From assembly GCA_002354035.1 (NCBI GenBank), contig DEKU01000021.1, positions 1-11,733 of the forward strand: 11,733 nucleotides of DNA, written 5' to 3'. Numbering within the stretch: the stretch's first letter is position 1; every line of letters starts with the position of its first letter. The translations under genes were made by a program, and so were the position numbers. The DNA comes from Bacteroidales bacterium UBA2714. Its GTDB lineage: Bacteria; Bacteroidota; Bacteroidia; Bacteroidales; P3. Below, piece after piece: positions 4,939 to 11,733 of this stretch. The notes beneath the pieces are model-generated. The model was not told the origin of the DNA and did no database searches. It was given only the letters and a program-made list of their open reading frames with translations.

Positions 4939-6192
4939 ATGAAAGTATTCAAATTCGGAGGAGCCTCCGTCAACAGTGCCGCAGCTGTGCGCAACATGGC
5001 CTCCATCGTGGCTCACCAGCACGACGGCCCCCTCGTGGTCGTCGTCTCCGCCATGGGCAAAACCACCAACCTCCTCGAGCAGCTGGTGCCTGGCGTGCGT
5101 CCCGCGGCCGACCATCCAGCCCTCCTCGACCAGAACCGCCAATACCACCTCTCCATTGTCCGCGACCTCTTCCCCGACCTCTCCCATCCCGTCTACGCTA
5201 AGTTGGACACTCTCTTTGCCCAACTCGAACAGCAAAGCGCCCTCGCCCCCACCACCTACAATTTCGACTACAGCCAAACCGTCTGTTTCGGCGAACTCAT
5301 CTCCACTACCATCATCAGCCACTTCCTCAACTCCATCGGCCTCACAAACCAGTGGGTAGATATCCGCCAAGTCATAGCCACCGACAACCAATATCGCGAA
5401 GGCATCGTCGACTTTGCCACCACCCAGCGCAACACCGACCGCCTCATCCTGCCCCTCGCCCAACACTCCATCGTCGTCACCCAAGGCTTCATTGCCGGCA
5501 GCGCCGATGGCCACACCTCCACCCTCGGCCGCGAAGGCAGCGACTACAGCGCCTCCATCCTGTCCTACTGCCTCAACGCCGAAAGCATGACCATCTGGAA
5601 AGACGTCCCCGGATTCCTCAACGCCGACCCCAAATACTTTCCCGACACAGTCAAAATAGAGCAAATCCCCTACAACGAAGCCATCGAACTGGCCTACTAC
5701 GGTGCCAGCGTCATCCATCCCAAAACCGTCAAACCCATCCAGAACAAAAACATCCAGCTCCACATCCGCTCTTTCCTCAACCCCCATGCCCCCGGCTCCG
5801 TCATCGGTCCCTTCCCCACCATCAGTCCCCTCACACCCCTCTACATCTTCAAGCGCAACCAAACCCTTCTCTCCATCCTGCCCAAAGACTTCAGCTTCAT
5901 TGCCGAAGACAACCTCCAGACCATCTTTGCCGCTCTCGCGCGTCTCAACATCCGCGTCAACCTCATGCAAAACACCGCCCTCAGCTTCTCCCTCTGCATC
6001 GACGACAATCCCCTGCTCCTCGACCAGCTGCGTGACCAACTGCAACACCAGTTCCACCTGCGCTACAACCAAGGTCTCCAGCTCATCACCATCCGCTACT
6101 ACACCCAGCACATCATCGACCACATCGTCGGCTCACGCACCATCCTCCTCCAGCAGCGCACCCGCACCACCACCCAGCTCATCATACAATGA
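4939..6192 (+). CDS. lysC: Aspartate kinase (monofunctional)
   Basis: 417-residue cytoplasmic enzyme phosphorylating aspartate, the first step towards lysine/diaminopimelate, threonine and methionine. The kinase domain (about 1-285) shows KFGGAS (5-10), VVVVSAMGKTTN (33-44), the aspartate-binding FGELIST (117-123), GREGSDYSA (197-205), WKDVPGFLNADPK (220-232) and ELAYYGASVIHPKT (250-263). About 130 C-terminal residues follow, of the size of two ACT domains, the usual sites of feedback inhibition by lysine or threonine. There is no fused homoserine dehydrogenase or decarboxylase. KFGGAS and GREGSDYSA replace the KFGGTS and GRGGSD forms of many other bacteria; I associate this with Bacteroidota enzymes. 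The gene starts 24 nt after smpB. Its stop overlaps the start of the next gene (ATGA, 6189-6192), which ties a housekeeping enzyme translationally to a surface protein. Confidence 0.95.
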   Translation: MKVFKFGGASVNSAAAVRNMASIVAHQHDGPLVVVVSAMGKTTNLLEQLVPGVRPAADHPALLDQNRQYHLSIVRDLFPDLSHPVYAKLDTLFAQLEQQSALAPTTYNFDYSQTVCFGELISTTIISHFLNSIGLTNQWVDIRQVIATDNQYREGIVDFATTQRNTDRLILPLAQHSIVVTQGFIAGSADGHTSTLGREGSDYSASILSYCLNAESMTIWKDVPGFLNADPKYFPDTVKIEQIPYNEAIELAYYGASVIHPKTVKPIQNKNIQLHIRSFLNPHAPGSVIGPFPTISPLTPLYIFKRNQTLLSILPKDFSFIAEDNLQTIFAALARLNIRVNLMQNTALSFSLCIDDNPLLLDQLRDQLQHQFHLRYNQGLQLITIRYYTQHIIDHIVGSRTILLQQRTRTTTQLIIQ

Positions 6193-8738
6193 AACGCTCG
6201 TTCTTCATCCTGTTCCTGTTGCTCCCCCTGCTCTCGTGGGGGCAAAAGGAATATTCGCTCAAAGGCACCGATTTCTGGGTCACTGTCCCCAACGGCATTG
6301 GCATCGACAGCATACTTCTCCAAGTCTGCTCAACCGACACATGCACAGCCATCTTCGCCTATGGCCAGACCATCCTCTCACTTCCACTCGAACGCCGACC
6401 CATCGACTCGGTTGAAATCAATTCCTACTACAACAACTACCGCATTAACGGCTACAACTACTACGGGAGCGATACCCTCCACTACCCCATCGCATCACTC
6501 AAGCTGCCCGCCCGCCATGCCCACACCGATTTGACCGACACCATCCTCAGCAAAAGCATCCACATCATCACCACCGACAGCGCCTACGTCCATCTCTATG
6601 CTTTCGGCACCAACGGTGGTGCCACCTCCGTCATCCCCACCCATGCCCTACAGCCCGAATACATCGTGCAAACCTGGCCCGACGCCAGTCGGGGAGCCTT
6701 CGTCATCCTTGCAACAGAAGACAACACCGAGGTCGACATCGTCCTCACCAACCCCTCCACCGACGCGCTCCCAGTCAACCGCCACCATCGCATAACCCTC
6801 AATGCGGGCAACACCTATCAGCTCATCTCCCAAGGGACTTTCACCGACCACAAAAGCTCTTTTACCGGCACACAAATCACAGCACTCCATAACAAAAAAA
6901 TAGCCGTGTTCCAAAGCAACCGAAACTTGGAAAAAATTGGAGAGCTCGACACAACGCCCGTTTACGACTACACCCTCAACCAAGCTGTACCCATAGCCTA
7001 TGCAGGCAGAGTCTACAGATCTTCTCACGGCAACCACATCGGCTCCATAATCACCTCCACCCGCGACAGCTGCATTGTGTATCTCCGCAACCAACCCGTC
7101 GATACACTCAATGCCTCGGAGTCTTGTTACTTGCTTCTGCCACCCACCATTTACAGCAATAGCTTAGAGACATCACAGCCCAGCATCGTATGCCAATATG
7201 ACCAGTACGCCTATGGCAGACCCTCCTGCATCTATTTACCCCCTATCGGATCAGGAGGCTACGAAGGCTTCGTATCTCACGACTACAAATTCGAAAACAA
7301 AAAGAATGCTCCCCCTCCGCCATCTACTACGCTGAGTTACCCTCTCGACATCCTTACAGCTTACCTTGACTCACCGCAAACACAGCCATACGACTCTATC
7401 TTTTATTCCGACTTTTTTTTCGTCCACGGACACTCATGGATGACTCTCAATTGCCTTGATTGGTCCAGGGTACACTCCAATCACTATCGTTTCTCCGCCT
7501 ACCGAACCGGAACTTTTATCACCTTTGCTGTTGATCCCGATTGGACTAATACCATTTACACCCACTACCATGGCGGAGCCTACTCCTACAACGTCTGCTA
7601 CAACATGATTTTCCAAACCAAGATATTCTATGCCGACGGCATACCCAACAACTCCCTCGCCTCCACCTCCTTCTGCCTGGGCCACGAAATCCTCTTCAAC
7701 ACCAACTGCGACACCAACCAAACCTACTTCCATTGGGATTTCGGCGACGGCCACACCGCCCTCGGTCCCGTAGTGCGCCACACCTATGCCGCTCCCGGCT
7801 CCTACATCGTGCAGACCATCATCGACTATGCCAACACCCCCCTCAGCGACCACTCCCGCGACACCATCTATGGCACCGTCAACATCTCACCCATCGACAC
7901 CATCACATCCTTCGACAGCTGCTGCACTTTCCCCTACCATTGGCATGATACACTCATCACCGCACCGGGCACCTATTTCCACCCCAACCCTTCCATTGGC
8001 AACTGCCTCCCCATCGACCGTCTCATCCTCTCCCTCGACACCTCCTCCGTCACCACCTCGTTCTTCGACACCATCTGCCAGGACGACAGCCTCACCTGGC
8101 GGCGGCATACCTGCGCCGCTCCAGGCATCTACACCGACACCCTCTCTCAAATCAACGGCTGCGACAGCATCCTGCTTCTCAACCTCTCCGTCTGGCCCCT
8201 CCCCGATGTCAACATCCAGCGACTCACCCCCGAAGGCCAAATCCCCATCCAACTACAAGGCTCTGTTGCCGACAACTCTTACAGTCCCTGCCGCCTCACA
8301 TGGCAGTCGTCGCCCACCGACCTCTCGCTGGCCGGACAGGAACACTCGCCCCTCATCTCCGTATCCCCCGCCGAAAGCACCGTCTACACCCTCGCCGCCG
8401 AATACGATTCGCTGCCCGGCTGCGTCGGAAGTGGTTTTCACCGGGTATCCATCACCACCGACAACGTCCTGTGGGTACCTAACATCTTCACCCCCGGTCG
8501 CGAACCCAACGCCCTCTTCACAGTCACCGCTTCACAACTGTCGCAATATCGCATCTCCATCTTCAATCGTCAGGGGTTCCTCGTCTTCCAATCCGACGAC
8601 ATCACCCAGCCCTGGGACGGCACCTGCGACGGCACCCCCTGCCAAACCGGTACTTACGCCTACACCATCATCTACGCCTTTGCCGACAGTCCCGACCAGC
8701 AACTCCGCCACACCGGCACCGTCACCCTCATCCGTTAA
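6189..8738 (+). CDS. Large T9SS type B surface protein with IgGFc-binding-like and PKD domains
   Basis: 849-residue exported protein. A signal peptide covers residues 1-18 (hydrophobic, ends SWG). Residues about 26-375, opening with GTDFWVTVP and containing ATEDNTEVDIVL, resemble the IgGFc-binding N-terminal domain (PF17517) found in many Bacteroidota surface proteins; actual antibody binding is not implied. A PKD domain follows, marked by HWDFGDG (515-521) and APGSYIVQTII. Next come two related repeats of about 45 residues (about 573-618 and 624-669) with the form DxxC, Trp, APGxY, C; the second ends INGCDSILLLNLSV, a repeat style common in Bacteroidota adhesins. An Ig-like stretch (about 670-755) leads to the type B T9SS/gliding C-terminal domain (759-849): NVLWVPNIFTPGREPN, ISIFNRQGFLVFQSDD, PWDGTCDG, GTYAYTI. 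The protein should cross the outer membrane by T9SS and act in adhesion or surface structure. Bases 6841-7600 are less GC-rich than the rest. The gene overlaps aspartate kinase by 4 nt and lies 12 nt before aroB. Confidence 0.9.
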   Translation: MKRSFFILFLLLPLLSWGQKEYSLKGTDFWVTVPNGIGIDSILLQVCSTDTCTAIFAYGQTILSLPLERRPIDSVEINSYYNNYRINGYNYYGSDTLHYPIASLKLPARHAHTDLTDTILSKSIHIITTDSAYVHLYAFGTNGGATSVIPTHALQPEYIVQTWPDASRGAFVILATEDNTEVDIVLTNPSTDALPVNRHHRITLNAGNTYQLISQGTFTDHKSSFTGTQITALHNKKIAVFQSNRNLEKIGELDTTPVYDYTLNQAVPIAYAGRVYRSSHGNHIGSIITSTRDSCIVYLRNQPVDTLNASESCYLLLPPTIYSNSLETSQPSIVCQYDQYAYGRPSCIYLPPIGSGGYEGFVSHDYKFENKKNAPPPPSTTLSYPLDILTAYLDSPQTQPYDSIFYSDFFFVHGHSWMTLNCLDWSRVHSNHYRFSAYRTGTFITFAVDPDWTNTIYTHYHGGAYSYNVCYNMIFQTKIFYADGIPNNSLASTSFCLGHEILFNTNCDTNQTYFHWDFGDGHTALGPVVRHTYAAPGSYIVQTIIDYANTPLSDHSRDTIYGTVNISPIDTITSFDSCCTFPYHWHDTLITAPGTYFHPNPSIGNCLPIDRLILSLDTSSVTTSFFDTICQDDSLTWRRHTCAAPGIYTDTLSQINGCDSILLLNLSVWPLPDVNIQRLTPEGQIPIQLQGSVADNSYSPCRLTWQSSPTDLSLAGQEHSPLISVSPAESTVYTLAAEYDSLPGCVGSGFHRVSITTDNVLWVPNIFTPGREPNALFTVTASQLSQYRISIFNRQGFLVFQSDDITQPWDGTCDGTPCQTGTYAYTIIYAFADSPDQQLRHTGTVTLIR

Positions 8739-8750
8739 TCATCCTCATCC

Positions 8751-9803
8751 ATGAAAACCATCCTCCCCTCCCGCACATCATCCCTCAGCCGCCTCAACCG
8801 CATGCTCTCGGCCAAGGCATTCGACAACGCCCGTTTCTTCATCCTCGTCGATGAGAATACTTACACCCACTGCCTCCCCACCCTCATCACCAAAGTCCAG
8901 CCGCTACAGCAAGCCGAATTCATGGAAGTGCCTGTAGGCGAAGACTGCAAAGACATTGCCATCGCCACCCAGTTGTGGCAGACCCTGCTCGAATCCGGAG
9001 CCGACCGTAACACTGTCCTTGTCAATCTGGGCGGTGGTTGCATAACCGACCTCGGAGGCTTCGTCGCCGCAGGCTACAAACGCGGCATCCGCCACATCAA
9101 CATCCCCACCTCCCTCATCGGCATGGCCGACGCCGCCATCGGCGGCAAGACTGCCCTCAACCTCGACAACAGCAAAAACCAGATAGGCTTCTTCCACCAG
9201 CCCGCCATCGTCTGCATCGACCCCCAGTTCCTCGATACACTCCCCGATGGGGAAATGTTCAACGGCCTATTCGAGATGCTCAAAACCTTCATGGTCGGCA
9301 GCCAGCAGCACTACCAACAACTGTGCGACATGATTCTGCAAGGCACGCTCCAAATCAGCGCCGACCTCCTCGCCTCCTGTGCCGAAATCAAGACCGCCAT
9401 AGTCAAACAGGACCCCCACGACCTCGGCATCCGACGCATCCTCAACCTCGGCCACACCTTCGGCCACGCCATCGAGGCATACAGCCACCACGACGGGCAG
9501 TCACCCCTCGCCCATGGCTTTGCCGTCGGCGCAGGCCTTGTCTGCGCCCTCTACCTCTCCGTCCGCAAACTGGGCCTCGACCCCGCCATCCTCGACCGCT
9601 ACCGCGCCGTCGCCGCCAAACTCTTTGCACTGCCCCACTACACCCTCCGCGACACCGAAGGCATTCTCACCTATATGCGCCAAGACAAGAAAAACGCCAA
9701 CGGCGACATACTCTGTGTATTGTTGCAAGACCTCTCCGCACCCGTCATCGACCTCCCCGTCGCCGAAAACGAGATCCGCGACGCATTGCTGAAACTGTCA
9801 TAA
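8751..9803 (+). CDS. aroB: 3-dehydroquinate synthase (AroB)
   Basis: 350-residue NAD- and metal-dependent cytoplasmic enzyme converting DAHP to 3-dehydroquinate, the second step of the shikimate pathway. The NAD-binding glycine motif is GGGCITDLGGFVAAGYKRG (94-112). PTSLIGMADAAIGGKTALN (119-137) corresponds to the canonical PTTLLAQVDSSVGGKT. Expected active-site residues are all present: K133, K142 (KNQIGFFHQP), E175 and K178 (FEMLK), K219 (IVKQDP), R228, N232, H235 and H239 (RRILNLGHTFGHAIE), H255 (AHGFAVG) and the DKK at 312-314. Metal ligands are E175, H239 and H255. The sequence around 94-130 is somewhat unlike textbook AroB (Cys after GGG; IGMADAA for LAQVDSS), so a related sugar-phosphate cyclase is a small possibility, but the full residue set favours AroB. 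It lies 12 nt after the surface-protein gene and 1 nt before the lipoprotein gene. Confidence 0.92.
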   Translation: MKTILPSRTSSLSRLNRMLSAKAFDNARFFILVDENTYTHCLPTLITKVQPLQQAEFMEVPVGEDCKDIAIATQLWQTLLESGADRNTVLVNLGGGCITDLGGFVAAGYKRGIRHINIPTSLIGMADAAIGGKTALNLDNSKNQIGFFHQPAIVCIDPQFLDTLPDGEMFNGLFEMLKTFMVGSQQHYQQLCDMILQGTLQISADLLASCAEIKTAIVKQDPHDLGIRRILNLGHTFGHAIEAYSHHDGQSPLAHGFAVGAGLVCALYLSVRKLGLDPAILDRYRAVAAKLFALPHYTLRDTEGILTYMRQDKKNANGDILCVLLQDLSAPVIDLPVAENEIRDALLKLS

Positions 9804-9804
9804 C

Positions 9805-10491
9805 ATGAAATTCCTTCGCCCAATCCTCCTCACCCTCTGTCTCGCGGCCGCATTCACCTCGTGCCAGCAGCACTATCCCCCGCTGCCCCCAACCAACCAG
9901 TTCTTTGCCATGTGCGACTTCAGCACAGGCAACCTCATCTTCATCCACGACACCACTGGCATGGGCCATGCCATCCAGTCCGCCACCGCGCTCGACATCC
10001 ACCAATCCGCCTTCACCCATGTGGCCATCACCGAATGCACCGACAGCGGAGTCTTCGTCATCGACGCCACCCCGGCCTTAGGTGTCGCCCGCCGACCCCT
10101 CAACGACTTCATTGCCGCAGTCTACGACACCAACGCCGACTACAGCTTCACCAGTATGGCACAATACTATTACGTCGATGTCCCCTACGACACGGCAACC
10201 CTCCTCGCCCGTCTGCACGCCCTCGTCGGGCTGCCCTACGACCCCTATTTCCTGCCCCACAACGGCCGCCTGTACTGTAGCGAACTGGTGCAGGAATGTT
10301 TCCTCGACCCTGAAGGGAACCCACTTTTCCCATCCAAACCCATGAATTTCCTTGCCTCAGACGGCACCCTGCCCCCCTACTGGCAACACCACTTCGACAG
10401 TCTCGGCACTGCCGTACCCCAAGGCACACCCGGCACCAACCCCAACGACATGTCGCGCTCACCCATCCTTCACCCTTTCAAAATACAGTAG
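9805..10491 (+). CDS. YiiX-like NlpC/P60-fold cysteine hydrolase, predicted lipoprotein
   Basis: 228 residues. A lipoprotein signal peptide ends in FTSC with the acylated Cys at position 20, so the protein should be anchored to a periplasm-facing or outer membrane. The rest resembles the YiiX/YebB-type permuted NlpC/P60 cysteine hydrolases (PF05708). The domain begins with TGNLIFIHD (41-49, in place of the usual GDLIF), has the likely catalytic histidine H72 in FTHVAI, VIDATPALGVARRPL after it, and the likely catalytic cysteine C158 in LYCSELVQECF. Known relatives hydrolyse amide or thioester bonds in cell-wall peptides or lipids; the substrate here is unknown. The GMGHAIQSAT segment (52-61) fits the insert that precedes the catalytic His. 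It starts 1 nt after the aroB stop and ends 2 nt before the U32 gene, so it is part of the same transcript. Confidence 0.83.
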   Translation: MKFLRPILLTLCLAAAFTSCQQHYPPLPPTNQFFAMCDFSTGNLIFIHDTTGMGHAIQSATALDIHQSAFTHVAITECTDSGVFVIDATPALGVARRPLNDFIAAVYDTNADYSFTSMAQYYYVDVPYDTATLLARLHALVGLPYDPYFLPHNGRLYCSELVQECFLDPEGNPLFPSKPMNFLASDGTLPPYWQHHFDSLGTAVPQGTPGTNPNDMSRSPILHPFKIQ

Positions 10492-10493
10492 CC

Positions 10494-11733
10494 ATGCAGC
10501 TCGAACTTCTCTCCCCCGCCAAAAACCTTGACCAAGGCCGCGAAGCCATCAACCACGGCGCCGACGCCGTCTACATCGGTGCCCCAGCTTTCGGTGCCCG
10601 CGAAGCCGCCGGCAACACCCTCTCCGACATCGAGCGTCTGGCCCGCTACGCCCACATCTACCATGCACGCGTCTTCGCCACCGTCAACACACTCCTGTTC
10701 GACAATGAGATAGACGATGCCGTGCGCCTCCTCCATCAGCTCTACGAAGCCGGAGTCGATGCCGCCATCATCCAGGACCTCGGCCTGCTGGAGTGCGACC
10801 TCCCGCCCATCGAACTCCACGCCAGCACCCAAACCCACAATCTCTCCCTCCAGCGCGTCCAGTTCCTCGAAAGCGTTGGCTTCCGTCGCGTCATCCTGGC
10901 CCGCGAAACCTCGCTCCAGCAAATGCAGCACCTCCGCCGCCACACCTCCGTCGAGCTCGAATCCTTTGTCCACGGAGCCCTCTGCGTCTGCTACAGCGGC
11001 CAGTGCTACCTCAGCCAATATCTCACCGGCCGCAGCGGCAATAGGGGTGCCTGCGCGCAGCCCTGCCGCTCCGCCTACGACCTCTTCGACGCCCACGGCA
11101 ACCCCCTCCGCAAAGACCAGCACCTCCTCTCGCTGCGCGACTTCTCCGCCGCCAACCATTTGCAGGACATGATTGCCGCCGGCATTACCTCCTTCAAAAT
11201 CGAAGGCCGCCTCAAGGACATGGACTACGTCAAAAACACCACCGCCTACTACCGCCAGCTGCTCGACCGCATCATCGAAGGCCAACCCCACCTCAGCGCC
11301 GCCTCCTCTGGCTCCTGCCGTTTCTTCTTCACCCCCGACCCCGAGCGTACTTTCAACCGTGGCTTCACCGACTACTTCCTCCGCCAGCGCCAGCCCATGG
11401 CCAACTTCGCCACCCCCAAATCGCTCGGCAAGCGCATCGGCACCGTCGCCGCCCTCGGCCGCGACACCATCACCCTCCGCACCTCTCTCCCCCTCACCCC
11501 CGGCGACGGCCTCTGCTTCCTCAACCCCCACGGCCAGCTCGAAGGCTTCCTGGTCAACAATGTGCAGGGCGCCACCATCCGCCCCAACCGCATGCCCGAC
11601 AGTCTCAAACCGGGCACCCCCATTTGGCGCAACAACGATCAGGCTTTCTCGCGCCAGCTGCAAGGCCGCACCGCCGAGCGCACCATCCCCCTCAGCATCA
11701 CCCTCGCCGACACCCCTGCCGGGCTCTCCCTCA
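10494..11733 (+). CDS. rlhA: U32 family protein, RlhA type (23S rRNA C2501 hydroxylation), 3' end cut by window edge
   Basis: 413 codons are visible from the ATG at 10494; the frame is still open at the edge. U32 proteins, once called collagenase-like peptidases, include RNA hydroxylation enzymes; E. coli RlhA (YdcP) is needed for 5-hydroxycytidine at 23S rRNA position 2501. The N-terminus MQLELLSPAKNLDQG, GADAVYIGAPAFGAREAAGN and ELHASTQTHN (107-116) fit the RlhA branch rather than TrhP (YegQ). The family signature is at 156-174 (ESFVHGALCVCYSGQCYLS), followed by GRSGNRGACAQPCR (179-192). C164, C171, C187 and C191 are the four conserved cysteines likely to bind an iron-sulfur cluster; C166 is extra. 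SFKIEGRLKD (233-242) follows. Residues from about 275 on correspond to the extra C-terminal domain (DUF3656) found in RlhA-type proteins. RlhA is about 650 residues, so over 200 should lie beyond the edge. It begins 2 nt after the lipoprotein stop. Confidence 0.9.
   Translation, partial: MQLELLSPAKNLDQGREAINHGADAVYIGAPAFGAREAAGNTLSDIERLARYAHIYHARVFATVNTLLFDNEIDDAVRLLHQLYEAGVDAAIIQDLGLLECDLPPIELHASTQTHNLSLQRVQFLESVGFRRVILARETSLQQMQHLRRHTSVELESFVHGALCVCYSGQCYLSQYLTGRSGNRGACAQPCRSAYDLFDAHGNPLRKDQHLLSLRDFSAANHLQDMIAAGITSFKIEGRLKDMDYVKNTTAYYRQLLDRIIEGQPHLSAASSGSCRFFFTPDPERTFNRGFTDYFLRQRQPMANFATPKSLGKRIGTVAALGRDTITLRTSLPLTPGDGLCFLNPHGQLEGFLVNNVQGATIRPNRMPDSLKPGTPIWRNNDQAFSRQLQGRTAERTIPLSITLADTPAGLSL

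Noticed and set aside
4109..4942. Long plus-strand frame overlapping the glycosyltransferase end and smpB
   Set aside because: It is an out-of-frame reading of two well-supported genes, with a Ser/Pro/Thr-rich translation typical of shifted C-rich DNA.
4933..6123. 396-codon open frame on the minus strand
   Set aside because: It is antisense to the aspartate kinase gene, with a Gly/Val/Glu/Asp-rich translation produced by codon bias; the sense product has complete family motifs.
6189..8738. True antibody (IgG) binding by the large surface protein
   Set aside because: The domain name comes from a mucin-type animal protein; in Bacteroidota the domain is widespread and nothing in the sequence shows IgG binding.
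10470..11663. 397-codon open frame on the minus strand
   Set aside because: It lies opposite the U32 gene and is the mirror of its C-ending, stop-poor codons; its translation is a low-complexity mix of Gly, Val, Ala and Glu with no recognisable motif.

Overview
This window reads as a chromosomal piece of a Bacteroidales (phylum Bacteroidota) bacterium. Three things support this. Promoter-like sequences match the Bacteroidota consensus (TTTG, about 20 nt, TAnnTTTG) rather than the E. coli type. Two secreted proteins end in type IX secretion (T9SS) sorting domains, one type A and one type B (gliding-motility/CHU_C type). The aspartate kinase and SmpB look like Bacteroidota forms, and Shine-Dalgarno sequences are weak. 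GC is moderately high in most genes. The coding strand of the downstream genes is very rich in C over G (33 C against 7 G in 5761-5820).

Layout. Bases 1-593, minus strand, hold most of an acetoacetate/butyrate-type CoA-transferase subunit A (AtoD-like), whose last residues run off the left edge. Bases 594-908 are a divergent intergenic region with one promoter for each side. Each side also has a short upstream reading frame that stops exactly 4 nt before the main start codon. From 909 to the right edge all genes are on the plus strand with little space between them: an unrecognised secreted protein, a GtrA-family membrane protein, a T9SS-exported M14 zinc carboxypeptidase, a family 2 glycosyltransferase, a 106-bp gap, SmpB, aspartate kinase, a large T9SS type B surface protein with an IgGFc-binding-like N-terminus, 3-dehydroquinate synthase, a YiiX-like cysteine-hydrolase lipoprotein, and the first about 413 residues of a U32-family protein of the RlhA type.

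How it fits together. Spacings of +16, +1, +10, +106, +24, -4, +12, +1 and +2 nt suggest one or two long transcripts mixing housekeeping functions (trans-translation, lysine/threonine and aromatic amino acid synthesis, rRNA modification) with cell-surface and envelope functions. I see no defence system, mobile element, CRISPR array, tRNA or rRNA. The features most worth a second look are the divergent control region, the lower-GC block inside the surface-protein gene, and the unplaced secreted protein at 909.
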